A DNA stretch of 52,401 nt. Origin: Sphingomonas segetis (GTDB taxonomy: Bacteria; Pseudomonadota; Alphaproteobacteria; Sphingomonadales; Sphingomonadaceae). This document shows, piece after piece, positions 26,490-35,401 of the stretch. Both the position numbers and the translations under genes were made by a program. The notes under the pieces are model-generated. The model was not told where the DNA came from. It worked only from the letters and a program-made list of their open reading frames with translations, and ran no database searches. The stretch lies in the NCBI RefSeq assembly GCF_009720245.1, contig NZ_WJSQ01000001.1:1-52401 (forward strand), written 5' to 3'. Position 1 is the stretch's first letter. The number at the start of each line of letters is the position of its first letter.

Positions 26490-28700
26490 TCAGCCGCACT
26501 TCGAATAGCCGCACTCGAGGCAGTTGTTGCAGCCCTCAACCTTGACCAGCGCCGACGCCCCGCACTGCGGGCATTGCGGCATCGGCTTGGCGGAAGTCTC
26601 CCTTTCGAACGCCTCCGCCTCGACGGGCCTGTCGCCAACCCCGCTCAGATGCCGCTCGACGATGTCGCCGATCGCCGCGAGCAGCGACGGGACGTAGCGG
26701 CCTTGCATCCACGCGCCGCCGCGCGGGTCGAATACCGCCTTCAACTCCTCGGCTACGAACGCCACATCGGAGCTTCGCCGGAACACCGCGGAAACCATCC
26801 GGGTCAGCCCGAGAGTCCAGGCATAATGTTCCATGTTCTTGGAGTTGATGAACATCTCGAACGGGCGGCGCTGTCCGTCCTCCTCGATATCGTTGATGGT
26901 CACGTAAACCGCGTGCGGGCTCTCCGGCCATTTCAGCTTGTAGGTGGTGCCGTGAAGCTGCTCCGCTCTTGGCTCGAGCACCTCTTCCATTTTCTTAGGC
27001 TTGGTCTCACCGACGCTCAGCACCGATCCCGTCACCGCGTTGGGGCGATAGGTCGTCAGGCCCTTGCAGCCGAGATGGTAGCCTTCGATGTATACGTCGG
27101 CGAAGTCTTCGAAGCTGATGTCCTCGGGGCAGTTGACGGTTTTCGAGATCGAGCTGTCGATCAGCGCCTGCGCCGCCGCCTGCATCGTCAAATGATCGGA
27201 CGGCGACAGCGTCTGGGTGCTGACGAACAAATGCGGTGGTGGCACTGCATCGCCCTTGACCTGTCGCCAGACGCGCATTGCGTAGTCCTCGACCTTCTCC
27301 TCGCGCTTGGTGCCGTCCGGCTGCCGGATCTTACGGCTGTAGGAATATGCGAACACCGGCTCGATGCCCGACGAGACATTGCCGGCAAGCAGCGACGTCG
27401 TTCCGGTCGGAGCGATCGACGTGAGGCAGCCGTTGCGCAGGCCGTGCTCGGCGATGAGCGCGCGCGTCTCTTCGTCCAGCGACAAAAGGTTTGGCCGCTT
27501 GAGCATGGAGGCGTGGTAAAGCGGGAACGGCCCCTTTTCGGCCGCGAGCAGGGCGGAGGCACGATAGGCCTCGCGCTTGATCGTGGCGAGCCATTGCCGC
27601 GTCAGCGTAACCGCTTCGCCGCTACCGTAAGCGACTCCGCAGAACAGAAGCGCGTCGGCTAGCCCCGTGATCCCGAGGCCAAGCCGCCGCTTAGCTTTCG
27701 CTTCCGCCTCCTGCTCCGGCAAGGGATAGCGCGAGATGTCGATGACGTTATCGAGCATCCGCACCGCAGTGCGCGCGAGTTCGCCGAGCTGATCTTCGTC
27801 GAGGAAGGCGCTGTCTTCGAATGGCCGCTCGACAAGGGCCGCGAGATTGATCGAGCCGAGCAGGCAGGCGCCGTACGGAGGAAGCATCTGCTCACCGCAG
27901 GGATTGCTGGCGCTGATCGTCTCGCAATGCGCGAGGTTGTTCTGCGCGTTTACCCGGTCGACGAAGATCACGCCGGGCTCGGCGACGTCGTAAGTCGCGC
28001 GCATCAGCTTCTCCCAAAGCTCGCGGGCGCGCACGATGCGGGCGGTTTCGCCGCCGAACACCAATGGCCAGTCGGAATCGCTTCCGAGCGCCGACATGAA
28101 TGCATCGGTCACCAGCACCGACAGGTTGAAGTTGCGGAAGCGTGCGGGGTCGCGCTTGGCTTCAATGAAGGCCTCGATGTCTGGATGGTCTATCCGCAGG
28201 CACCCCATCATCGCGCCGCGCCGCTGGCCAGCCGAGTGGACGGTTCGGCACATCGAATCCCAGCAGTCCATGAATGTAAGCGGGCCGGACGCGTCGGCGG
28301 CAACGCCCTTGACCGGGCTTCCGCTCGGCCGGATCGTCGAGAAGTCCATTCCGACACCCCCGCCCTGCTGCATGGTCAAGGCCGCCTGCTTCAGGTGCTC
28401 GAAAATCCCGTCGAGGCTGTCCGGGATGGTTCCCATGACGAAGCAGTTGAACAGGGTGACCGCCCGGTCCGTGCCCGCGCCGGCGAGCACTCGGCCGGCC
28501 GGGATGAACCGGAAGTCCTGGATGGCCTCGCGAAAGCTCTGTTCCCATTTGCCTCGGATTTCCAGAGCTTCGGCGGCAGCGACGGCTCTCGCCACTCGCT
28601 CGGCGGTCGCGGCGAAGCTGTCATCGCCCGAGCCTTCGTCGGTCTTGAATCGGTATTTCGCGATCCAGATTTCTTCGGCCAGCGCCACGTCAAAACTCAT
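26490..28700 (-). CDS. nrdJ: Adenosylcobalamin-dependent (class II) ribonucleotide reductase
   Basis: 736 aa. Class II RNR signatures: FNCFVMGTIPDS, QQGGGVGMDFSTIRPSGSPV, SNPCGEQMLPPYGACLLGS with the active-site Cys/Glu, and APTGTTSLLAGNVSSGIEP. The C-terminus ends in a Cys-rich tail (CPQCGA...CNNCLECGYSKCG). It makes dNTPs without oxygen using B12. ATG at 28700 follows GGAGG. Converges on hemN with 1 bp between stops. A palindrome and an FNR-like box lie upstream. Confidence 0.95.
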   Translation of the reverse strand: MSFDVALAEEIWIAKYRFKTDEGSGDDSFAATAERVARAVAAAEALEIRGKWEQSFREAIQDFRFIPAGRVLAGAGTDRAVTLFNCFVMGTIPDSLDGIFEHLKQAALTMQQGGGVGMDFSTIRPSGSPVKGVAADASGPLTFMDCWDSMCRTVHSAGQRRGAMMGCLRIDHPDIEAFIEAKRDPARFRNFNLSVLVTDAFMSALGSDSDWPLVFGGETARIVRARELWEKLMRATYDVAEPGVIFVDRVNAQNNLAHCETISASNPCGEQMLPPYGACLLGSINLAALVERPFEDSAFLDEDQLGELARTAVRMLDNVIDISRYPLPEQEAEAKAKRRLGLGITGLADALLFCGVAYGSGEAVTLTRQWLATIKREAYRASALLAAEKGPFPLYHASMLKRPNLLSLDEETRALIAEHGLRNGCLTSIAPTGTTSLLAGNVSSGIEPVFAYSYSRKIRQPDGTKREEKVEDYAMRVWRQVKGDAVPPPHLFVSTQTLSPSDHLTMQAAAQALIDSSISKTVNCPEDISFEDFADVYIEGYHLGCKGLTTYRPNAVTGSVLSVGETKPKKMEEVLEPRAEQLHGTTYKLKWPESPHAVYVTINDIEEDGQRRPFEMFINSKNMEHYAWTLGLTRMVSAVFRRSSDVAFVAEELKAVFDPRGGAWMQGRYVPSLLAAIGDIVERHLSGVGDRPVEAEAFERETSAKPMPQCPQCGASALVKVEGCNNCLECGYSKCG

Positions 28701-28711
28701 GATTGCCTCCA

Positions 28712-28724
28712 CCACATATTGTGG
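28712..28724. promoter_or_regulatory. Possible NrdR-like palindrome upstream of nrdJ
   Basis: CCACATATTGTGG, a palindrome with 5-bp arms, directly upstream of the nrdJ RBS. It resembles NrdR boxes (CCACA/TGTGG halves) found before RNR genes, but only one clear copy is seen and its position would be within the leader. Confidence 0.35.
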
Positions 28725-28757
28725 GTTGTGGAGTATCCAATCACAAGATGTTCTCGA

Positions 28758-28771
28758 TTGATCCAGATCAT
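28758..28771. promoter_or_regulatory. FNR-like box between nrdJ and the TDT permease gene
   Basis: TTGATCCAGATCAT, one base off TTGAT-N4-ATCAA. Its centre lies 64 bp from the nrdJ start and 52 bp from the ATG chosen for the divergent permease, suiting control of both. Confidence 0.7.
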
Positions 28772-28816
28772 CGACGGAAAAAGATTGCGGCGCGAGCGTG
28801 CGCTCCGTTGTCGATC

Positions 28817-29914
28817 ATGCGCACCATCACGGCAGGAGTTCCGCCTGCCCGACCCTACTTGCTCGCGGCGATCGGTGCAGGCGCGGAAACGCTATTCCCG
28901 GGCTACTTCGCGCTCGTCATGGCGACTTCAGCGGTGTCCATCGCCAGCTTCCTGCTCGGACATTTGCTGGTCGCGCATGCGTTGGTCTATCTCAACTGGC
29001 TGTTCTACCTTTCGCTTTGGGCGCTGACGCTGGTGCGGCTCGTCCGCTTTCCGCGAAAAGTCGTCGACGATTTGTTCGATCACCAGCGGGCGCCGGGATT
29101 CTTCACTTTGGTCGCAGCGACCTGCATGCTTGCGACGCAGACGACCCTCGTTGCCGGCGGCCATGCGATCGGGACCTACCTTTGGTGGTTCGGTCTCTGC
29201 CTGTGGTTCGTGATCATGTATGCCTTCTTCACCGCGGTCACGATCCGGCTGCACAAACCGACCCTGGCCGCCGGAATCAATGGCGCCTGGCTGATCGCCG
29301 CGGTCGCGACGCAATCGATCGTCGTATCGCGCGGCGCCCTCGACGGGCTGAGCGCACCCAGCCCGCCAATCCAGTTCCTGTGCATCGCGATGTTTATGAT
29401 CGGGTGCATGCTCTACCTCGCGATCATCCCGCTCATTTTCTACCGGCTGACGTTCGTGCGGCTCGAGTTGCGCGATTTTTCGCCGCCCTACTGGATCAAC
29501 ATGGGGGCGGTCGCGATCACCACTCTCGCGGGAGCGACGCTGATCCTGCGAATCGGCCACTGGCCGGTGCTGGCCCCGATCGCCCCGTTCCTTCCGGGTT
29601 TTACCGTGTTCTTCTGGGCAGCATCGACTTGGTGGATTCCCTTGCTGATCGCGTTAATGGCCTGGCGCTATGTCATCCGCCGGGACGTGCCCAGCTACGA
29701 GCCGGCGTTGTGGGGAATGGTGTTCCCGCTGGGCATGTACACCACGGCAACGTTCCAGCTGTCGCGAGCTCTCGGCCTCGATTTCCTGGCCGGGGTCTCG
29801 CGAGGCTTCATCGTCTTCGCCCTTGCGGCTTGGCTCGCCGTCTTTCTCGGGTTGCTGCGGCACTTGTGGAAGTGCGCACAGCCGTTGCGCGCCGGGCGCT
29901 TGGCGCTCCGCTGA
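28817..29914 (+). CDS. TDT/TehA-family membrane permease
   Basis: 365 aa with ten hydrophobic helices and the opening PGYFALVMATSAVSIAS typical of the tellurite-resistance/dicarboxylate transporter (TDT) family. Family members move anions such as malate, sulfite or nitrate-like ions; the substrate here is unknown. ATG at 28817 chosen: the frame is open upstream but earlier starts would cover the FNR-like box. An anaerobic anion transporter is a reasonable guess. Confidence 0.82.
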   Translation: MRTITAGVPPARPYLLAAIGAGAETLFPGYFALVMATSAVSIASFLLGHLLVAHALVYLNWLFYLSLWALTLVRLVRFPRKVVDDLFDHQRAPGFFTLVAATCMLATQTTLVAGGHAIGTYLWWFGLCLWFVIMYAFFTAVTIRLHKPTLAAGINGAWLIAAVATQSIVVSRGALDGLSAPSPPIQFLCIAMFMIGCMLYLAIIPLIFYRLTFVRLELRDFSPPYWINMGAVAITTLAGATLILRIGHWPVLAPIAPFLPGFTVFFWAASTWWIPLLIALMAWRYVIRRDVPSYEPALWGMVFPLGMYTTATFQLSRALGLDFLAGVSRGFIVFALAAWLAVFLGLLRHLWKCAQPLRAGRLALR

Positions 29915-30047
29915 AGCCCTTCGGCTTTACGGATGTAGCCGGGATGGCGAACTCCGTAGTCAGAGGCATGGCCTGAAAATGCCAGCAGTCTTGGTTGTTT
30001 CGTCGAGTAAATAATTCCGGGGGGCGAGGCCCTCCGGGCGACGGTTT
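29915..30047. other. Convergent intergenic region
   Basis: 133 bp between the stops of the TDT gene and the rhodanese gene. A weak 5-bp hairpin AAGCC-CTTC-GGCTT overlaps and follows the TDT stop; nothing else is evident. Confidence 0.4.
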
Positions 30048-30425
30048 CTACTGCAATTCGCTTGGAAAGCCTGATTGAGCGGCGTCCTTGAAGCTTCCAA
30101 GGTTATAGACCTCAGCGTAGCCCATGTCCCTCAGGGTCTTGCCGGCAAGAGCCGATCGACCACCCGAGGCGCAATAGAGCACGACCGGCCGGTCCTTGCG
30201 GAACTCTGGGTCATGATAGCTGCAGTTCGGATCTGCACGAAACTCGAGCATTCCGCGCGACACGTTGACGGCACCTTTGAGTTTGCCCTGCTGCGCAAGC
30301 TCGGGAGCATCCCTAACATCGAGCAGGAGGGCATCCCTGCCGCTTATCAGCTCGTGCGCTTCCTCGGCAGTAACCTTCGGGACTTCGTCGTTCGCACTTG
30401 AGAGCATCTCTTGCAGTGAAGGCAT
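30048..30425 (-). CDS. Single-domain rhodanese-like sulfurtransferase
   Basis: 125 aa with one rhodanese domain and the catalytic loop LYCASGGRSALAG containing the active Cys. It moves sulfane sulfur in the cytoplasm; the physiological partner is unknown. ATG at 30425 follows GAGGAGGA. Terminal gene of a minus-strand row that starts at the UspA gene. Confidence 0.9.
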   Translation of the reverse strand: MPSLQEMLSSANDEVPKVTAEEAHELISGRDALLLDVRDAPELAQQGKLKGAVNVSRGMLEFRADPNCSYHDPEFRKDRPVVLYCASGGRSALAGKTLRDMGYAEVYNLGSFKDAAQSGFPSELQ

Positions 30426-30541
30426 TCTTGTCCTCCTCTCTCTCCTTCGCTTCGCCTGGTGCTCCTGGGTGACCGCGGGGGCCGCTTCAGCGCGCAGGCG
30501 TCGATCTTCACCAACCAATGGCGGGGCCGCGTCTCCAACCC

Positions 30542-31795
30542 TCAGATAAGTCCGGAATGCAAGAGTAGGCCCGCGACGACCGAAATGGCGAGCACTGCCG
30601 TGCTTGTTCCAAGGCCGACCATAGTCCAGCCGCTGGCCTTCCGAGCATAGATCCCGGCGACCAACATTTTGAGCAGCATGTTAGCGATGATGGTGCCGGC
30701 GATGGCAAGTGCCGCGAGATTTCGTTCAATCGCGTGGACGGGCAGCCCCGAGAGCGTGACGATCGCAGCGTCGACATCGAAGGTTCCAGTCACGAACAAC
30801 GAGGTGGCGATGCCCGATTGACCGAAGCCTTGTTGTGCCCATCGCGTTGCAAGTGCGCCTGCAGCAACGATGGCAGCGAAGCCGAACGCCGGAAGCAACT
30901 CGATCGGGTTTCGGGTGAGACGCACGTTTGCGCCCGCCTGACTGGGTGCGCGAAACCAGCCGATTACCGCCACGGCGAGGCCGAAAAGGGCGGCAGGTCC
31001 AATCACTGCAAGAAATGAGAGCAGTGTCGACGGCGAGAGGATCGCCACTAGCAGGATCACACGCAGATACATGACCGCCGACGCGATAAGGATTCCGGCC
31101 GAAAGCGGTCCCTCCTCACCAGCACCGAGGCGCTGGGCGAAGGAAGCAGTGACGGCGGTTGAGGAATACGCACCGCCGATGAGCGCAATCGCAAGGATGC
31201 CGCGCCGCTCGCCGATGGTGCGGTTCGCGATATATCCCAGGAATGAGAAGCTCGTAACGAGCACAATCACTAACCAGAGCTGGAACGGGTTCCAGGCATC
31301 GAGCGGGCCGACGGCTCGGTTCGGCAGGAATGGGAGAACGGCGGCGGCGATCACTGCGTATCGAGCGAATGCCTGCACATCCGTGGTGTTGAGGCGCGAT
31401 ACGAACTTGTGAGACTCGGTTCGCGTCGCCAGGATCAATGTCACTACCGCGGATGCAGCCACGCCAAGTGCCGCTTGCCCGGTTCCGACCAAAACGCCCA
31501 AAGACAGGGCGAGAAGCGCCGCAACGGCGCTGGTCACGTCCTTCCTCGCTCGATCACGGACGAAGCCGATGATCAGCAATGCCGACAGGGCGGCAACGAT
31601 AGCAGCTGTAACAAGCGGATGGACGACCTTACCGAGAATGCCCGCGAGCGCTCCGGCAATGCCCAACAGTGTGAATGTGCGGACACCCGCGACTCGACTT
31701 CCACTCTTCTCGCGACGCAGCCGCCAGCCGCGTTCAATGCCGATCATCAGGCCAACCGCGAGGCCGGCGCCAAGCTCCAAAGCTGGCGATGTCAA
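30542..31795 (-). CDS. MgtC/SapB N-terminal plus DUF4010 membrane protein
   Basis: 417 aa, about twelve membrane helices. The N-terminal 130 residues match MgtC/SapB (GLAVGLMIGIERGWRLR, then VRTFTLLGIAGALAGIL). The rest is DUF4010 (RYAVIAAAVLPFLPNR, IGGAYSSTAVTASFA). Its function is not well established; links to Mg2+ or general membrane stress exist for MgtC. GTG/ATG choice: the listed start gives a good N-terminus. Confidence 0.85.
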   Translation of the reverse strand: MTSPALELGAGLAVGLMIGIERGWRLRREKSGSRVAGVRTFTLLGIAGALAGILGKVVHPLVTAAIVAALSALLIIGFVRDRARKDVTSAVAALLALSLGVLVGTGQAALGVAASAVVTLILATRTESHKFVSRLNTTDVQAFARYAVIAAAVLPFLPNRAVGPLDAWNPFQLWLVIVLVTSFSFLGYIANRTIGERRGILAIALIGGAYSSTAVTASFAQRLGAGEEGPLSAGILIASAVMYLRVILLVAILSPSTLLSFLAVIGPAALFGLAVAVIGWFRAPSQAGANVRLTRNPIELLPAFGFAAIVAAGALATRWAQQGFGQSGIATSLFVTGTFDVDAAIVTLSGLPVHAIERNLAALAIAGTIIANMLLKMLVAGIYARKASGWTMVGLGTSTAVLAISVVAGLLLHSGLI

Positions 31796-31913
31796 ATGGG
31801 CATCCCCTCGAGCGTCGGGATATCAGTCTAGGGCCGCGCGCACGAGAGGCGCGGCAGCACCGGCGCCCGTGGCGTCGGCCACGAACCCGCGGCAGACGCA
31901 GCCGTCAGCGCCT

Positions 31914-32306
31914 CTACCCTGCCGATCGCCGTGTCCACGTTTGGCTCCTGCATACGAGTCCTCCCAGCTCACAACCCTTGACCCGCAATTCGTTTGCGCC
32001 GCGGAGCTCAATCGCCACCCTCACCATCCGATTTTGGTCGGGGAGAAACAGCCTGCCGCGCCATCGCCGCTCGGATGCCGGCACGAAACCCGACATCACG
32101 ACCGTCCCGTTGAGCTCGGCTGTGCCTCCGCGAGCTGCGTCGCTCTGCGCCTTGGGCGTGCTCCATATCACTGTGCCGCACAGGCCGGTCGGGCAATCGG
32201 CGATGCGGATGATCGCCGTCGCTCCCTTGTTAACCCACTCCCCGTGAATGTCGGCGGCAGTTGCGGCGCCTGTTTGGGAAAGCATCAGCAACATTGCAGC
32301 GATCAT
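31914..32306 (-). CDS. DUF2147-family secreted protein
   Basis: 130 aa after a signal peptide (MIAAMLLMLSQTGAATAADI). The mature part begins IHGEWVNKGATAIIRIADCP, with the DUF2147 motifs CGTVIW and RMVRVAIEL. Periplasmic, function unknown. ATG at 32306 overlaps the L,D-transpeptidase stop (ATGA); the longer open frame upstream is the transpeptidase shadow. Confidence 0.82.
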   Translation of the reverse strand: MIAAMLLMLSQTGAATAADIHGEWVNKGATAIIRIADCPTGLCGTVIWSTPKAQSDAARGGTAELNGTVVMSGFVPASERRWRGRLFLPDQNRMVRVAIELRGANELRVKGCELGGLVCRSQTWTRRSAG

Positions 32307-33253
32307 TGCTGCGGCCCTTCCAGGACGGTCACCGGCTTGACGCCGTTCGCGGCCACTGAATCGGAAGTCACGATGATCGTAGTGCCCGGCTCGATGATTC
32401 CGGCGACGGCGCGCCGGAAGTCGTCGGATGCGTGGAAGCGCGACCACTCGCTCTTCGCAATTTCATCACCGTCGCTTGGCTTTGCCGATAGCGCCATGCG
32501 GACCCAGTGCTGCCCCGCTGCATCGATATTCTTCAGTGCGTATGCCCATGTTCCCGTGACTGGCCCATCCACGCTCACCGGCGCCGACCCGATGACCAAT
32601 CCGTTCCTGATGACGATCGCGCGCCGGTCAGCGGTGCTAACGAGGATCGAAACCGGTCCGTCCGGGGCTTTTTCCGGTTTCCAGACGAAGCCGCTGTCGA
32701 GGCCCGTCGTCTCCGCGCCTTGCGACAAAATGCCAGGTGTTGGAGCTACTCGCGGCAGGCTCTGCTCATGGGTAATCACAACCGTCATGCCGATCTTCGT
32801 CTCACCATAGAGCAGCTTGGCAAACTCGGCCGGCAAACGAATGCAGCCGTGCGAGGCCGGATAGCCGGGAAGATTGCCCGCGTGCAGCGCGACGCCCCGC
32901 CAGGTGAGCCTCTGCATGTAAGGCATCGGCGCATTGTCGTAGAGCGACGAGTAATGCTCCACATGCTTCTGGAGAATTGTGAAAACGCCGGTCGGCGTGG
33001 CGTGCCCGGGACGGCCGGTCGAGACAGTCGATGCGGCGATTGGAACGCCGTTACGGAAAAGAACTGCGCGCTGGGTTCCGACATTGACGATGAGCAGCAT
33101 TGGGCCGCGGGGGGCCACTTCGGGAGCCCACACATACTGGCCGGCTTTCAACTGGGTGACCGCCTGCACGACGGAGCCGGATTCGAGATCGACCTCTTGC
33201 GCCGCGCACGGGGCAGCCGCGGCGAGCAGCATTGCGGAGAAGAGCATCTTCAT
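32303..33253 (-). CDS. Periplasmic L,D-transpeptidase (YkuD)
   Basis: 316 aa. Signal peptide (about 1-18), then the YkuD domain with the catalytic HAGNLPGYPASHGCIRLP signature (His, Ser-His-Gly-Cys). The C-terminal 120 residues form a second region beginning GPVSILVSTADRRAIVIRNG that looks like a degenerate repeat of the front part of the YkuD fold without the Cys. It makes 3-3 cross-links or anchors proteins to the wall. Confidence 0.9.
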   Translation of the reverse strand: MKMLFSAMLLAAAAPCAAQEVDLESGSVVQAVTQLKAGQYVWAPEVAPRGPMLLIVNVGTQRAVLFRNGVPIAASTVSTGRPGHATPTGVFTILQKHVEHYSSLYDNAPMPYMQRLTWRGVALHAGNLPGYPASHGCIRLPAEFAKLLYGETKIGMTVVITHEQSLPRVAPTPGILSQGAETTGLDSGFVWKPEKAPDGPVSILVSTADRRAIVIRNGLVIGSAPVSVDGPVTGTWAYALKNIDAAGQHWVRMALSAKPSDGDEIAKSEWSRFHASDDFRRAVAGIIEPGTTIIVTSDSVAANGVKPVTVLEGPQQ

Positions 33254-33352
33254 CGTGTCGCGGTTCCCATCACGAGCCCGATCGGAAGACTAAGCTGCCT
33301 GTGAGTGCGGCTCGTTACGCAATGCCCCGTAGGTATTTTTCAGGAACTTGCC

Positions 33353-34366
33353 CTATTGCACATCCGCCGCGGCGGGCTCCTGCACCCTGACTTCATGCAC
33401 TGGCCGGCCCGTGCGCTCGAATGCATCGATGTTCTCGATGGTCGTTGCCGCGATCTCCTGCAGCGCTTCGACCGTGAGAAAGCCTTGATGTCCGGTGATC
33501 AGCACATTGGAAAGGTGAAGCAGCCGCAAAAACTGTTCGTCCGCAATCGGCTCGCCGGAACGATCCTCGAAGAACAGATTGCCCTCGCCTTCATAGACAT
33601 CGATCGCGAGGCCGCCCAAGCGCCAAGCTTCAAGGGCTTCGACGACCGCCCGAGTGTCGATGACCGCCCCGCGACTGGTGTTGATGAGCAATGCTCCGGG
33701 CTTCATCCGCGCGAGCTCGCGGCGGCCAATCAGATGCCGCGTGCTGTCATCGAGCGGACAATGAAGGGTCACAATGTCCGACCGCTCCAGCAGTTCGTCG
33801 AGCTCGACGTAAGCGAGAATGCCGCGGCAATCCTCCCGCCGCACCGGATCACTCCCCAGGACGGTGCAACCAAAACCGCGGGCGATCCCCGCGGCGACCG
33901 ATCCAATGTTGCCGACGCCGACGATCCCGAAGGTCTTACGCGCAAGATCGAAGCCGATCAGTCCATCGAGCGAAAAGTTGCCCTGCCGGATGCGCTGGTA
34001 GGCGATGTGGACCTTGCGATTGAGGCTGAGCAGCAGCGCGAACGCATGCTCGGCCACCGCATTGGGCGAATAGGCGGGAACCCGCGCAATGGTGATGCCG
34101 TGGCCTCGAGCAGCCTTCAGGTCGACATTGTCGAAGCCTGCGCTGCGCAGCGCTATCAGTTCCACGCCCATGTGCGCGAACGCCATCATCGTCGTCGCGC
34201 TCGCCTGGTCGTTGGCGAACAGGCATAGAGCCGACGAGCCTTTCGCGAGCGCGGCGGTCGCGATCGTCAGGCGACAGTCCAGGTATCGCAGCTCGTGCCG
34301 ACCGCGGTTCGCGGCGTCGAGGAACTGCCGATCGTGTGGCTTGCTGCTGAAAACCGCGACCTTCAC
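33353..34366 (-). CDS. ldhA: D-lactate dehydrogenase-like 2-hydroxyacid dehydrogenase
   Basis: 337 aa. Rossmann loop GIVGVGNIGSVAAG, catalytic Arg in NTSRGAVIDT, Glu/Asp in the YEGEGNLFFEDRSGEPI stretch typical of fermentative LdhA, and catalytic His in ITGHQGFLT. It reduces pyruvate to D-lactate with NADH, regenerating NAD+ without oxygen. GTG at 34366, 11 bp after the UspA gene, so probably co-transcribed. Confidence 0.88.
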   Translation of the reverse strand: MKVAVFSSKPHDRQFLDAANRGRHELRYLDCRLTIATAALAKGSSALCLFANDQASATTMMAFAHMGVELIALRSAGFDNVDLKAARGHGITIARVPAYSPNAVAEHAFALLLSLNRKVHIAYQRIRQGNFSLDGLIGFDLARKTFGIVGVGNIGSVAAGIARGFGCTVLGSDPVRREDCRGILAYVELDELLERSDIVTLHCPLDDSTRHLIGRRELARMKPGALLINTSRGAVIDTRAVVEALEAWRLGGLAIDVYEGEGNLFFEDRSGEPIADEQFLRLLHLSNVLITGHQGFLTVEALQEIAATTIENIDAFERTGRPVHEVRVQEPAAADVQ

Positions 34367-34377
34367 CGCTGCATCCC

Positions 34378-35262
34378 CTACCGCGTGAGGAAAAGCGGCA
34401 CAGTGCACCTCTTGAGCAATGACCGGGTTACTCCTCCAAACAGGAACTCGCCCGCCCGGCTGTGACTGTAGCCGCCCATCACGATGTAACTCGCGCCATC
34501 GATCGCAGCCTGGTCGAGGATCTCCTGCTCCACTGTTTCCATGATGCGCGGTCGCTCCGACAATTCCGCATGAACTCCGTGCCGCGACAGATATTCGAGG
34601 CCAGCTGTTGACGGGAATTGCCGCTCCTTCGCCTCCTCGACGGCGACCAGCCGCACTTGCGAGGCGACTTTCAGCAGCGGGATCGCGGCGCGCAATGCGT
34701 TCGCGGCTTCGTGGCTGCCGTCCCAGGCGACGATTGCAGGCCCGAACGGATCGATCGCTGAAGCGTCGTCGCCGACGACAAGAAGCGGCGTCCCGAGGCT
34801 TTGCAGCAAGTTGCCGAGGAATGCGATCGAGGGTCCTCCGAACTCCCGCTCATGCGGCTGCCGGCCGGTGACAACCATGTCGGCGAGTGCGGCTCGGTGA
34901 ATGAGGTTCCGCATCAATTCGCCGGTCACATCTTCGTAACCCCAGCTGACGTCCTCGTTCGCGAGCTGCTGTTGCAGTTTCTCGCGCAGCTTCGCGGATT
35001 CGTCCTCCAGTACGGCCATGATCTGCGGGCTGACAAAAACGCTGAACGCGTCAGTGACCGTATATGCTTCGATGGGCGTGACATGCAGGAGATGGAGATG
35101 CGCCCCGAACGCCCTGGCGATCGACAGCGCAACTTCGATCCGGTTCCCCAGGCCGTCGTCATTATGAACATGGAAGAGGATCGTCTTGATCCCCGGCGGA
35201 GTCATTGCCGATTTCAGGATCGGCTTTGACGACTGCTCCATCACCGATTGGGCGCTTTGCAT
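34378..35262 (-). CDS. Universal stress protein with two UspA domains
   Basis: 294 aa. Two tandem UspA domains: the first begins IKTILFHVHNDDGLGNRIE, the second begins AIVAWDGSHEAANALRAA and ends with the ATP-loop-like VMGGYSHSRAGEFLFGGVT. ATG at 35262 follows AGGAG. Such proteins often belong to FNR-type regulons. First gene of the usp-ldhA pair. Confidence 0.9.
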   Translation of the reverse strand: MQSAQSVMEQSSKPILKSAMTPPGIKTILFHVHNDDGLGNRIEVALSIARAFGAHLHLLHVTPIEAYTVTDAFSVFVSPQIMAVLEDESAKLREKLQQQLANEDVSWGYEDVTGELMRNLIHRAALADMVVTGRQPHEREFGGPSIAFLGNLLQSLGTPLLVVGDDASAIDPFGPAIVAWDGSHEAANALRAAIPLLKVASQVRLVAVEEAKERQFPSTAGLEYLSRHGVHAELSERPRIMETVEQEILDQAAIDGASYIVMGGYSHSRAGEFLFGGVTRSLLKRCTVPLFLTR

Positions 35263-35401
35263 GTTCGTTCTCCTGCCATTGCTGGACCTTCGCCAGCGCG
35301 AATGCGATAATCGGCCATTCCGAGGGCCTGCGAGAATCAGGAGATTCACCTAAGGTCGCTGGAGGGAGCGGCTGGTATTTCGGGCGGAGCAGGAGATTCG
35401 G

